Assembly: GCA_947311845.1 (NCBI GenBank)
Contig: CAMZMU010000107.1
Coordinates: forward strand, 20,206,359 to 20,270,358
From: Poa pratensis
Lineage: Eukaryota; Streptophyta; Magnoliopsida; Poales; Poaceae
DNA: 64,000 bases
Direction: 5' to 3'
Positions within the stretch are counted from its first letter, which is position 1. Every line of letters begins with the position of its first letter. Shown one piece after another: positions 10,749 through 22,200 of the stretch. Made by a program: the position numbers and the translations under genes. The notes below the pieces were generated by a model that saw only the letters and a list, made by a program, of their open reading frames with translations, was not told the origin of the DNA and ran no database searches.

Positions 10749-13169
10749 GTTCCTATGTGGCATGTTGCTCAAACAATGTTCCATTTTGCTTAAAAGTGTT
10801 TCATTGCCTTGGATCCTCTTTGCTCTACTCAAATCTATGGTAGGTTTTCTTTGCAATAGGAAAAGTCGTGATCCCATTCTTGTGCATTTACTTTCAAAGT
10901 CACACTTGTAGATAATGCACTTCTCTTGGGGGAGCTATCCTAAAATGAGTAGAACATCGTATTTTAAATTGGTATTGGATCTTATTGCTTTTTATTGAAC
11001 ATGACTAGTGTTCAAATATGATATATGGAAAGTGATGATCTCATTTGTGTGCATTTTGCATTCAAATGCAAGATCATAAATAATGCACAAATCATGGGGG
11101 AGCTATCCTATATTATTTAGAACATTATTTGTTTTCAATTGGTATTTGATTTTTATCCCGATGATGTGCCCTTGTGTAAGACAAATCTTTTCATCTTGGT
11201 ACTTTGTGCCATCATAAAGAGTGTAGAGGGATTAGCTTATTCTTTGGAATCTTTCTCTCTTTTGGGAGTTGTTTATCTCATTCGTTGAGATATATTTCAC
11301 TTGGTATCTCTTCCGGGTTTTTGTCTTTAAATCTCTTGATCTACTCTTTCTTTTGATATCTTATCAATCATGTGTTGATTTGGCTCTTGGATATAATTTG
11401 AACAATTATCTTTATTGTCACACTCTTGTGTGCATTCTTGGTTTTCTTGGTCTTTTGTCCAAATTGTGTCTCCATTTGGTTCTTAAAGGTCTTGAGCATG
11501 CATACTTACTACATGTGTACTTTATGGCATGTTTTTCCTCCTTTGTTTCAATATATAGGGTAAACTCCACCGAATCCTAAATCGGCTAAGATGTGCATGA
11601 AATTCAATTTCATATCTATATGCACATATTTATGTGGAGCTTGTCCTATGTATTGTAGTTCCTCTAACTACTTTGGACCCAATTAGTTTGGGAACCATTT
11701 TGTACTTGAATTTTGTTTTAGGTACATGGAAGATGCATTGGACGCTTGTCTCATTTTGAAGGAAGATGTCTTCACCAAATGACTTTTGGAGACAAGCTAT
11801 GACGGTTGATGAACTCTTGTCTACTACATCAACCCAATGCCATCTCGGTAACAAGTATCTACCCTCGTGCATACTTTTCTACGTTGCAACCTTGTGTAGG
11901 TTCATTCTTGGCATGAGCTTCTTTATTTGCAATTGTAGTGGTTTTTGCAATCTTGTTTTCAAAACATCCTTATTGCAAACATGAGTGAGCTATGATGATT
12001 GCATATTAAGGGGAATATATAATCATGCCAATGATTCACCCATCCCAAATATGTCAATCTAGCATTTTACTTTTTGTCAAATTCTCTCATGTGCAATATT
12101 GATGAGTTTTTCAAGATCTCTTTCTTCAATTGGCATTTCTTTGGTTTGTTATACTTGTATCTTCTCTCAAAGCATCGCAAATATCTCTTGTTTCCTTGAT
12201 GATATTTGTAATGTCTTTGTATGTTGGAAGTTTTATTTACATCCAATAAGATAAAATTGAGCTATGTGCTATGCTTTTAAAGCAAAGATCTCATTGGTGT
12301 ATTTACTACTTCCTCTTGGATATCATGCGTTTCTTTTGTAACAAATCTTATGTGTACATGCTTCTTCGTGGACGTATATCATCATGATTGTTGTCTACTT
12401 AGAAACTTATATACACTTGACAAGTCACATCTCTTTTTGATATACTATCTCTTTGGTGCCACATCCTTATTTATTTTTCTCTTTTGTGGCTCCTTAAATA
12501 TTTGCCTTGTGAGTGCTTGTCTCTTTTTATTTGTTTCTCGATGCACTCATTATTGGCAAAGTTTTTTCTATAGTGCAAGTGCATGCTTTGCTTCATATCT
12601 TATGCACTCTTGCACATGTTTTATGTTTCAAATGATTATGGGGGAGTGATGATTCCATCTTTTGTGCACTTTGTATTCAAATGCAAAATTCTAAATAGTG
12701 CACAAATATTGGGGAGCTCCTCTATTTTTATTTTGAAGCATCATTTTTGCTCTTATCATAACATCTTTTATTCAATTGGTTCTTCGGATTCTTGATTGCT
12801 TGGTTTTCCTTATCATTCTTTATTGCAATCTTTGAATCCTCAATATAGTTTGTTTTCCTTCTAAATATTCGTCAATGGATATGTGCATTTGATTTCACTC
12901 ATACTATGAGAAATGCACACACTATGGGGGAGCTCTTACTATATTGACCTTCTAACTTTTTCCTCCCATTTCGGCAATGGATGCCAATGGGGGAGAAGTT
13001 TAGAGGGTTTAAGGGAATTTGGTTTTATGCTTTTGGTTCGTTCTTAAGAATTTGCCTTTCTTGCTCATGCATCCTTGCTTGTTTCTTTGCATGGTTGCAT
13101 GGTTGCTTAATATTCATTATATAAACCCTCGTAAAAGGGATTGTCATCAATTACCAAAATGGGGGAGAT
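10749..13169 (+). other. Non-coding 3' interior of the LTR retrotransposon with degenerate GGGGGAG repeats
   Basis: No protein gene is seen. The sequence is AT-rich and repeatedly shows a block of roughly 70-100 bp ending in ATGGGGGAGCTATCCT or ATGGGGGAGTGATGAT (for example near 10927, 11095, 12640 and 12925; related copies near 3245 and 3450 left of the CACTA). The last purine run, near 13157-13168, abuts the 3' LTR and is the probable polypurine tract. Confidence 0.55.
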
Positions 13170-15487
13170 TGAAACAACATGGTTGCCCCATGTGTGGTTT
13201 TGGTAATTAATGACAATCCTTATGGACTAATGTGTATATTGAGATATCCTTGTAGGTTTTTCCATAGGCAACACTTGAACTCCATGTGTTGGATTCAAGG
13301 TTGAATGCCTTGAAGGTCATTGGATATAATGAACATATTTGAGATGATCAAGAAAGAAGAAAAGATATAATGTTGATCAAGGCGAAGTTGAAAAGAATGT
13401 GGATTCAAGTGATCAACACACAAAGCTAAATGTTGCACCATGTGGGATCATGTGATCCAATGGTATGGTAAGCATTTGTCTATATAGCTTTGTGAACTAA
13501 CCCATATATATGTGTGTGGAGTATCTATGTGGGGTTAGGTATCTTCCCATGGGCGTGCATCAAAAGGAAGGTTCCATATAGGCCATGGTGGATGACGTCA
13601 AGCGGTGGTCGTCATCAAGATAATGGTCAAGTGAAGATGTGCCTAAAAGTGGCTCTCCCATATTGTGTATGGGGGAGCATCTCACAAGTCTTCATCAAGC
13701 GGAGCGCAATCAAGAAAGGTGATCCAACTTGAGGTGATCAAGATCGTCATCATCTAGCTCAAGTGGATTGCGCAAGGCAAAGGTATGACCTTGATAGGGT
13801 TTCTATTTTACTGGTCTCATGGTGTTAGTAAGAGACCAGATTATAGGATAGATGTCACACTTTCAAGAGGGGCTCTCGAATGAGTAACTTGATCGTATCG
13901 TTTGGAGAGAGCTCAAACCTTTGCATACTTGGCATCATCTTTCTTGGTTGTTATTTGGCTTTCCTCCATGTGTGGTTTTAGAGCTTGTCATGATCTTCAA
14001 GACAAGCTCAAGTTTATCAAAAACGGATTTGTATGGAAAACTTATTGTGTTTTTGATATTGAAGGTTTTACCGATTTGAATTTTATAAAGAGGTTTAACC
14101 TTTCCACTTTTGGTTTTATGATTCATTGTTGGACAATGATGTTACTCTGTATAATCTTGAAGAGCTCGTTGTCGTGATTCCAACGAGCCAAAGTTCATCG
14201 AAAACGGAGTCCGAATGCAAAAGTTATTGAAGTTTTCATATCGTGTTGTCTGCAGTTTTTACCCAGCGGTAGTACCGCCCCCGGTACCGCCGGCGGTACC
14301 GGGTAAGGCACCCGAATGCCCGTTTTGCCGGTACCAACAGGGGTAGTACTGCTGGGGCGGTAGTAGCGCTTAACCCAGCGGTAGTACCGCTGCCTGGAAG
14401 CTGTTTTCCTGCTGTTATGTCTTTCGGATCTTCCCGGGAGCGGTAGTACCGCTTATACCAGCGGTAGTACCGCCGCTGCGCGATTACGGTTGGATATTTG
14501 GGTGACCTATTTAAGATGCCTTCTTCCCCAATGGTTCCCCAACCTTTGAGCAAGTTTTCCCCCACCATTGTTTGCCTTTTGGAGCTTGCTTTCTCTCCAT
14601 TCCTCCATGATTCTTGCCTCCAATTAGAGGGAAAAGAGAGAGGAGATCTAGATCTACATCTTCACTAATCAATCTCTCCTCTAAGTGAGGGGAGCATATT
14701 GGATCTAGATCTTGGGATTCATTTGTTGTTTTCCTTGCTCTTCCTCCCATCTTCCTCCATAGCATTAGTTGCTTTGGTGGGATTTGAGAGTGAATGGCTT
14801 TGAGCACTTCTTGTGTTCTTGCCATTGCATTAGGTGCATCGGTTTGAGTTCTCCACGGTGATACGTGGAGGTGAAGTTTGAGAAGCTTATTACTCTTTGT
14901 GGTTTGCCTCTTGGGTTGCTTGTAACCCTAGGAGGCCTTTGTGGGTTTTGGAAGGCTCAATTTGTTGCGAGGTGCTCCGGGACATTGTTGGGAGGCTCCA
15001 ACTCATTGTGGAGTTCCCCGACCTTTGTGTACGGCTTGGTCAATGCCTCGAAGGTGACCTCATAGTGGAAGAGCTATGCCTTCACCGGCAAAGCTCACGG
15101 AGAATAGAGTGAGCACATCCGTGCTATTGGAGCGCCTATGTGGCTCCACACTCCTCCAACGTAGACGTACTTCCCTTGGGAAGGAACTACGGGAAACATC
15201 TCCTCGTGTCCACTTTGCGGTTATCTCTATGCCCGAACTCTTACTTATGCATTTACCTTTGTGATAGCCATCGAGCTTGAAGTTATCTATCTTGCTTTCA
15301 CTTAGTGGTTGTTCTTGTCTAGCATAAGTCGTTGGTGCACATAGGTGAACCTAGCTTGGTTAGGATTTGTGCTTGATAAATTAAACGTTAGTTTTATTCC
15401 GCATTTATTCAAGCCTAAACCGTAATTATTTCAAAACGCCTATTCACCCCCCCCCCCCCCCTCTAGGCGACATCCTTTGCACTTTCA
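13170..15487 (+). repeat. 3' long terminal repeat (2.3 kb)
   Basis: The repeat starts TGAAACAACATGG right after a purine tract and ends CCTTTGCACTTTCA, giving TG...CA ends. A TATA-like CTATTTAAG lies near 14506. A run of C residues sits at about 15448-15461 shortly before the end. The partner LTR is not in the window, so the boundaries rest on the ends and the purine tract alone. Confidence 0.65.
14264..14480. repeat. Cluster of palindromic GCGGTAGTACCGC motifs inside the LTR
   Basis: Six or more full or degenerate copies of the near-perfect palindrome GCGGTAGTACCGC occur within about 215 bp, several preceded by CCA. Each can form a small hairpin. They lie just upstream of the TATA-like box, so a regulatory role is possible but unproven. 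Confidence 0.7.
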
Positions 15488-16387
15488 GCCGCCCCGGGCA
15501 GAGGAGCATTTTCCACAAGATGAAGTCATCAAGTCTGCATGGATCACACTACTACCCTACCACCTACTATCTAGGAGGGCATTGTTGGTTATGTAAAACT
15601 CCCCTAGCCTATAATATCACCATGGGGTGAGTAATCATTCGTTTTTAATGATTACAACTCATGTTAACAGGGATACAACTTCAAATTCATGACGGAGAAC
15701 TTTCTACATCGATTGTGTGGAGTCCATGATGACTCAACTCGACATGGAGGAAGAGGGAACCTAGAGATGACACTTGGGAAGTTCAGGGCTGCCCAAGTCT
15801 GGTTAGGAGAGCCTCTTCTCTGGATACTCTCCTAAACATAGGACTAATTCATGCTACAACAAGGCAGCCCAAGTCTGGTTAGCCGAGCCTCTTCTCTCGA
15901 GTGTCGATACTTTCCTAACATAAGACTAATTTAGGCTCCAACGAGGTGCCTTAGGATTCTCTTACTATGGATTGCATTTGTGCCAAAGGAATGTTGATGC
16001 CAAAATTCATATGGATTGGATTTTATGCCTCAGTCCCCACAGAAATTCGGGCATCCACTGCAAACTCTATTTAAAACTCAGCTGCGTAGGACTGAGTCAC
16101 TTTTCATGTTATTTTCCCACGTTCCATCTAAACAATTTTCCCTGTAGTTATCATGTGTTTTACAGTCGTCTATTTTACACTAGCAAACCCGACAGAATCT
16201 TTTGTTTTTCCTATTTCTACGTTTTTTAATCCCAGAATATTACATGCTATGGTGCACAACATGCACATAAAGGTATCAGAAAAGCAATAAGAAATAAACT
16301 TTTAAACCATTCAGCGTCCAAAAGCGGCCCAACAACAATTAGTTTGATAGACTTGCCACCCACGGAGACCATCCATGAGTCTTCGGC
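15488..16387. other. Gene-free stretch with a short imperfect tandem repeat
   Basis: No gene is seen. At about 15788-15945 two copies of a roughly 75-bp unit beginning GCCCAAGTCTGGTTAG and containing CCTCTTCTCT and GACTAATT follow each other. The rest has no recognisable structure. Confidence 0.4.
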
Positions 16388-16560
16388 AATGTTGGGGATA
16401 TCGCTTATCGGGAACTTATCGGTCGACATAAGATAAGGGGTAAATCGGCCGATTTACGGCCGATTTATCGGCATATCGGCCGATTTATCTTATCGGTCAG
16501 ACACCGAAAAGCGATAAATCGGCTGATTTATCGGAATATCGGAAGATATCTTGAACAGTG
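16388..16560. mobile_element. hAT-like MITE, 173 bp
   Basis: An 8-bp duplication GTCTTCGG at 16380-16387 and 16561-16568 flanks termini CAATGTTGGGGATATC and, read from the other end, CACTGTTCAAGATATC. The 8-bp duplication and CA-starting ends fit the hAT superfamily. The interior is made of repeated palindromic CGGCCGATTTATCGG-like units. Confidence 0.75.
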
Positions 16561-16568
16561 GTCTTCGG

Positions 16569-17411
16569 TAACAGGCCCCCACGTCGTCCTCCTCCTAGGC
16601 GACACGGGGGGAACCCAAACCTTGCACCACCGTCGGCCCCCTTCCACTCTTCCCATACCCCGCCACCGTTGGAGGAAGTCGTCCTACGTCGGACGATGGC
16701 GGTATGGCGTCCTCCTTTTTCTTTTTTTCTCCTAACCCTAGAACCTTCTCCTACTCACACGTGAGTCTCCGATCTGATCTGCCGGTTCGACGAGCGATCA
16801 TAGCGAAGATTGTGGCGTGGATTTTGGCTGGGACCGTGGTGCACGGCTGCACCACCCGGCGAGGCGTGTGTCCCTCCATCCACGACCGTGCATGGTGATG
16901 GTGGCTAGGGAACTTATGCCTTCGTGGGAGATGGAGGTGTCGGCGCGTTTCTGGCATCGGCGTGGCCCCCTATGCCACCACGTCCTGGCACCGGTCGGGT
17001 TCCTCGCCAGCTGCTCCGGGCCGGGCAAGTGCATGGCGAATCGCCCAAGAGGCGGCCATGCTTTCTTGAATCTTCTTGCGCTGAATGGACATCTGTGGTA
17101 GGCAGCGCGATGCGCTCTTCTTACCAAGGTGGTGATGGGGATCATGGTGCTCGTGTTTGAAGAAACCGGATAGGCTCTGGAGGTTCCATCTTGCATGCTC
17201 CTATCGAGTCGAGAAGCCCACTTGTGGTGCTATTGCTGCAACGAGGCTCGGATTATTTCGGCGGGGTCTTTGTTTTCTTTTTCTTTCTTCTTTTGTTTTT
17301 CGGTCATGTGCGTTCTTAATGTTTAGATTTGATCTAGTCGTTACGTTGTTGTTGGCGTAATTGATATCATTTTGGTATTAAATTATGAATATATTCTCTT
17401 TATCAAAAAAA
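16569..17411 (+). mobile_element. LINE-like relic with A-rich tail
   Basis: The GC-rich beginning (CCTAGGCGACACGGGGGGAA) resembles 5' parts of grass LINE elements. The end (GGTATTAAATTATGAATATA followed by TCTCTTTATC and an A run at 17405-17411) resembles their 3' ends. No reverse transcriptase or endonuclease domain is present, so it is either internally deleted or another poly-A retroposon. No clear target-site duplication was found. Confidence 0.4.
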
Positions 17412-17910
17412 TGAAACCTTGAGCAACCTTCCTGCAATATTGCCCAATCATTAAGCAAGTTACAAAAACTGAAAACTACAGTAACATGAACACTAGGATA
17501 TCTTTTTTCATAAGCACGCTGCATTGCAGTTTCCCGAATCACCCAACAAACCCCAACACCTCCACCGAGGATCAGTTTTTTACTGTTCTTGATCATCAGC
17601 CAGATGAAAATCCTGATTTAGAAGGGATTTTGAGTTTCCACAGTGTGTTCCTAAAATGGCGAGTTCACTCTAAATCGGATGACTCGCGTGTTTACACCAT
17701 GAAACAGACACTTCACCACACTGGCCAAACAAATAGTAGCACAATGCAGACAAAAGAGACCTCAGTGTAGCAATAGACCAGCATCCAGCAAACAGGCTGA
17801 TATCGACGCAAACCTGCAAGAGCCTCTTTTACTTCTAAAGATACAGATTCGAACTCGTTAGAACACCACTAACCAGTTATCACAAGATTTGACGTCAGAT
17901 AACAAAACTT

Positions 17911-20900
17911 TTAAAACCAACCTAACAAGAGATAACTACAAAAACATTGCAGGGAATTGGAAACAGAGGGAGACAGCAGGTCATGGGAAGAAGGGATTGG
18001 ATCAGTGTCAGACTGGTGAATGGATGTGTCTTCTTCCTTGGCTGTTGCAGCTTCATCCAGGGCAGCTGATGTTTTCGTCGCGGCAGCAGCAGCATCTTTC
18101 TTGCCATCCTTACCAGCAGACCGGGAACTCTTGGTCTCGTTCTGCTGAGTGCTGGTTGAGAGTCTTCTACCAGGGGACCCGTTCTGCTGAGTGCTGGTTG
18201 AGAGTCTTCTACCAGGGGACCCGTTTGCTGCACTACTGTTGGGCCTTGGGCTAGCTACCTTCTTTGCAGTAGCCAGTCTATAGGGGCTGACACGTGTTCC
18301 GAAGGGCCCTTCACGATCGATGTTCAGTAGCTGCTCAGTGTAGCGCTTTTGTTCCTGGAATGTGAAAGAAATAGAACGATGAAAGCTGAGAGCGAGCGCA
18401 AGATTTGATCAAATCAAAGAATGAGTAAGTATCACACTACAGCATCCTTATTGGTTTATACGTGAACCAAACACAATGGCAAACTGATAACTGACAAAAA
18501 AATTGGTATGCAAAACAATACAATAAGGGAATTCAGACTGACCCGCATTTTTTTCTTCTCTTCTTCCTTTTCTTGCCTAAGCATAACATACTCATCCAAC
18601 ATAGCTAGTAGAGGAACACCGTCATATGTGAAGGGCAGACCATGATTTTCTTCCCAAGCCCTAGTCTTGGCCACCAGAGTTTCGACAAGGACTAGAAAGA
18701 ATGCTTACGTCAGCAAAGATACAGGAAAACATATTTCAACAAGAAAAACGCTAGCCTATTTCGTTTTTTCCTAAAAAGCAGCTCTTCTACAATTCGATAG
18801 TAGTGGATGCATAAGTAGAAGGTATGAATTATTCAGTATCACCACATGGATATTTACTTATGCACAACTTAAAGTACCTGGAATTTTGTTAACTTGAATT
18901 CGAGCCTTCTCGGCGCGTTTAAGATTCAGGTGGGCACCTCGGCCTGAATTATATCTGTTGTCATCCTGCAAAAGGAACTTGCTGTAAGTAAAAATAGGAA
19001 TAAGTGACACCATAAGTACGATAACATGATTTACTAGAATGCATGACTAGCATACTCGGCTATAATCTTCAAGCCAGCTTTCCTCCTCACAAGCCGATAT
19101 CCATCTCTCAACTTTATCTAATATTTCTTTTCTACTCAGAGCTTCTTCCTTTGCTTTCAGTATTTGATTATCCATATCAGCGATCAAGTCTGTAGGTTCC
19201 ATGCTGCCTGACTCGATCAGCGCAAATATTTTATCATGGGCAGCTGCTGTGTCTAGTACTATGTGAGCACCGGCGTAAATATCTTCCAATGTGGTTTGCT
19301 TCTTAAAAGCGATTTCTTTCATCTTGCTGTACTTTAGCTCATCCAATCTTTGAACCTCAATCTCAACCTGAATGTTGTGGAAAAAAGGTCAGACAAGAAA
19401 CTAAAGGGCATAAAAACATGATATTGCTTCATCTCACTTGATTAATTATGTCCAGAGCAAGTGCTCCAGGTGCAGTGACTTCCTCAACAGTCGCTGTTCT
19501 GTTACAGGTAACATGGTCAAATAAGCTTCTTTCTTCGGTTGGCGTATCCATGAGATCCCATAGATCATTTAGCTGAGTGACAAGCTCTTGAAGCTGGAAA
19601 TTATATTCCAAATATATTCATTAGGCTGTGCACGTAAGAATATAATAGCTATTGGATGGCAAGTAGGTGGAATATCGCTTTACCTTATTTAGCCTCAACC
19701 TTTTATCCTCATTAAGAGTGGCTATTGTCCTATCGAGTTTTGACAGTGTATCATTGCTAATGCTTTTGCGGTCCTTACTGACAGAGTCGTCTAGACTGTT
19801 ATGAACTTCAGTTATTATGCTAAAATATTCCATCTCCAATACAGTACAGAGATCCTGTACTGTACTTACATGCTCAAATACCTTCTTCAGCCTCTCTCGC
19901 TGTAGTGTCAAGGAAAATACATCTTAGTCGTCACCATGAAACCAAAGATACACCATCGCCAAGCACAAAATATTACTACAAAGCAAATGAAGCAGAGAAA
20001 TGCATACCTTCTTTTTCTCGAGCTCTTGCAGCTGAGACTGAAAGTCCCGAAGCTTGTCATCCGTCAAGTCGTCCTCGTTAATTTGTGGTATTGCCACCTG
20101 CTGGCCAATCTCAAGACTGCCAGTCATCTCACCCCGAATTTGTTCGATTCTTGACATTATATCAGCAAATTCCTTTATTCTCTCTTTTTTCTGTTTGCCC
20201 AATAGTTCAAGTGTTGGAGCTAAAGCAGCTAATTGTTGCTTGATCGTCCGTGTTGTTTCCTCGGGCTGCATAAATGAAGCATCATGAACTTACACCCTTG
20301 TAATCTTTAGGAAAACATGTAAGATTATCATTTTTCTCATCTGGCATGCAGTAAGCCAGTAACAAGGTGGACGGACAGGAACTAAAAGTCTAGCCCCAGA
20401 AAACACAAAACATAGCTACAAGACACAGAGATTACTAAGGACCAGGCGCTGGCCTGGTGGCTGCTGCTCCAGGTGTGGAGCCAGCCCGCCCGGGTTCGAG
20501 TCCCAGCTGTGGCATAATCCGAAAAATCGAGTCCCAGCTGAGGCATACTCGAATAAACCAGGTGTCTCACCTACCTAACAACGTATAGTGGATCATTCCC
20601 CCGTTGGCAACGTTTTTTAAGACACAGAGATTACCAAAAAGGTATAGTGGATCAAGCATGCCTTACTCTCATTCAGAGTTACAGTCGGACCGAAATTAAC
20701 CTAAGATTATTGAAAGCAGACGCATTTTTTACTTACACTTGTTGCTATGGATTTCTGTCCGAGAGCAGAAGCAAGCCTGGAAAGCTCCATCTTTGAATAG
20801 TCCAGTGCTTGGAGAAGCAGGTCCCTCGACTTCAGTGCCTGGTCAACTTTCCTCTTGTAGACATCCAAGCATTCCTGATCCAGCTGAAACAGAACCTTGT

Positions 20901-21105
20901 CGCGGTCCTCGTCGCTCTCACCTACTTCGTCCCATACTAGCTAACAAAGCCAAAACCGAAAGGAAAAAAGATCGCACTTATCATCAAATGAAACACAAGA
21001 AAATGAATCAGCTATTTTATGGCACAACTAAGGAGCAGTTTGAGCATGTACCTGCAGTTTTTGCAGCAATGATCCACATGAGGTTTGACCATGCAAAGCA
21101 TCCAT
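17911..21105 (-). CDS. MAP65: 65-kDa microtubule-associated protein (MAP65/ASE1/PRC1 family)
   Basis: MAP65 proteins dimerise and cross-link antiparallel microtubules in interphase, spindle and phragmoplast arrays. Nine exons fit GT/AG sites and keep one frame: 21105-21052, 20940-20737, 20265-20008, 19899-19684, 19593-19438, 19367-19056, 18965-18878, 18691-18543, 18354-17911, giving about 626 residues. The N-terminal coiled-coil rod contains [15 protein letters not shown]. The conserved microtubule-binding part is near residues 383-480 ([53 protein letters not shown]). The C-terminal tail is Ser/Lys-rich with several SP sites. Start: the ATG at 21105 is followed by a 54-bp exon in phase. An acceptor just upstream and a donor (CTG then GTGAGG) near 21831 suggest a 5'-UTR intron, which is inference. 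The gene appears intact; the Arabidopsis subgroup was not determined. Confidence 0.95.
18139..18222 (-). repeat. Perfect 42-bp in-frame tandem duplication in the MAP65 tail
   Basis: Two identical 42-bp units (18139-18180 and 18181-18222) encode [14 protein letters not shown] twice, at about residues 523-550. Being a multiple of three, the duplication keeps the frame and doubles an SPGR site that matches the CDK consensus S-P-x-R. Confidence 0.95.
20436..20618 (+). mobile_element. tRNA-derived SINE in a MAP65 intron
   Basis: It carries an A-box-like TGGCCTGGTGG and a perfect B box GGTTCGAGTCC, ends in a short T-run after GGCAACG, and is flanked by a perfect 16-bp target-site duplication AAGACACAGAGATTAC (20420-20435 and 20619-20634). 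It lies between the second and third coding exons of MAP65, antisense to it, and does not touch the splice sites. Confidence 0.92.
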
Positions 21106-22200
21106 TCCGGAATAGGTGAATCCTTATGTTGAAGGCTCGAGGCTATATGATTTAGCCTATGGCTAAGGCGAAGGCAGAGTGTATTTTGAAACTTGCCAAC
21201 GCCAATTCTTAATCGAACCGAATCTGCGTGTTGAGTATTTGAATCAGATAGGAATATATGGTGAAACTATGACACACATAGATGGCATTCTAGCTAGTTC
21301 TCCACAAGTTAACATCCCCCCCCCCCCCCCCCCCCCAACAATTGGTAGAAATACCGTTAAATGCTAATTACTCCAAAAGCTAATTGTTGCCCAAACACAA
21401 GTAGTTAGTAAGTCACCAACTGCCCCACAGACCAGGAAAACAGATAGGCATTTCCCTAGAAAAAACAGCTTGGCATTCGGGAGAGTTGACACTTGACATG
21501 CCATATGGGTCTTACACCTAAAGAATCGACAGGTGCAATGCGGCCAAAATCCGTGAGGAACCAGCTTGGTGGTATTATTGAGAACATAGCAACCGAAGCG
21601 CGTAGAACACACCAATCCAAACCACAAAGAAGGCACAGATTTCACCCGGTCCGCTACCGGAAGCACTACCTAAAAAACCACTGGAAAAATCGGGTTATCC
21701 GAACCAGGGGAGGAAACAGTATCATTCGTCGCTGCGGCAATCCCGTCGCCCAAGCTAAGAGCGTCCCCTAGATCCCACATTTACACGAAACCTTCCGCTC
21801 ATCCACACAAAGCGTCTAAGCGTCGCCTCACCAGATCTCGGTATGAACAGTAGGAAGGCTTACCAGATCGCGCAACGGAGAAAGCAGCTGACGGGTGCAG
21901 GGGCTCAGGACGAGGAGTCAGTGAGGCGGCGAGAGCTGGCCGTCGCTGAGCGGTGTGCGGAGAGGGGAATGGCGGAGGAGGAGGGGTCACCGTCGCCAGG
22001 GGGAGGTGCTCGTCGGTGGTGGTGGTCGCACTGTTGCTGCTGGTGCGGCAGTGTTGTCTGTAGTGCAGTGGGTGCGTTTGTGGGGTCAGCCCGACGTGGC
22101 GGTCGACGGAACGATCGTCGGACGGCGCGGCCCCGGATGAAGGAACATGCGGCGGTCGTCCCTTGACGCGCTGACCAGATAACAGAACGATTTGTGCTCA
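21106..22200. other. Upstream region of MAP65, probable 5' UTR and promoter
   Basis: 21850-22160 is markedly GC- and CpG-rich, as expected around a grass transcription start. A probable 5'-UTR donor is at 21831/21830 on the - strand. A pure C-run of 21 bases at 21316-21336 lies in the proposed 5'-UTR intron. No TATA box was identified with confidence. The small ORFs here are not supported as genes. Confidence 0.4.

Larger units (their letters stand above)
2372..15487 (+). mobile_element. LTR retrotransposon, gag only, interrupted by a CACTA transposon
   Basis: The interior starts with a gag zinc-knuckle relic at 2372-2872, continues with AT-rich non-coding sequence, and ends with a purine tract (AATGGGGGAGA) directly before a 2.3-kb LTR at 13170-15487. 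The 5' LTR is not seen; the sequence at 1-2371 breaks that side. No protease, integrase or reverse transcriptase was recognised, so the element looks non-autonomous or decayed. The CACTA at 3543-10748 is nested inside it; removing that element and one GTT copy restores continuous sequence. Gypsy or Copia affiliation cannot be decided without pol. Confidence 0.7.

Noticed and set aside
20436..20618. Possible tRNA gene, because of good A- and B-box motifs
   Set aside because: No cloverleaf or anticodon arm is evident, and the 16-bp target-site duplication marks it as a SINE.
21316..21336. 21-base poly-C run as a G-quadruplex or regulatory site
   Set aside because: A simple homopolymer, prone to sequencing error; nothing beside it supports a function.
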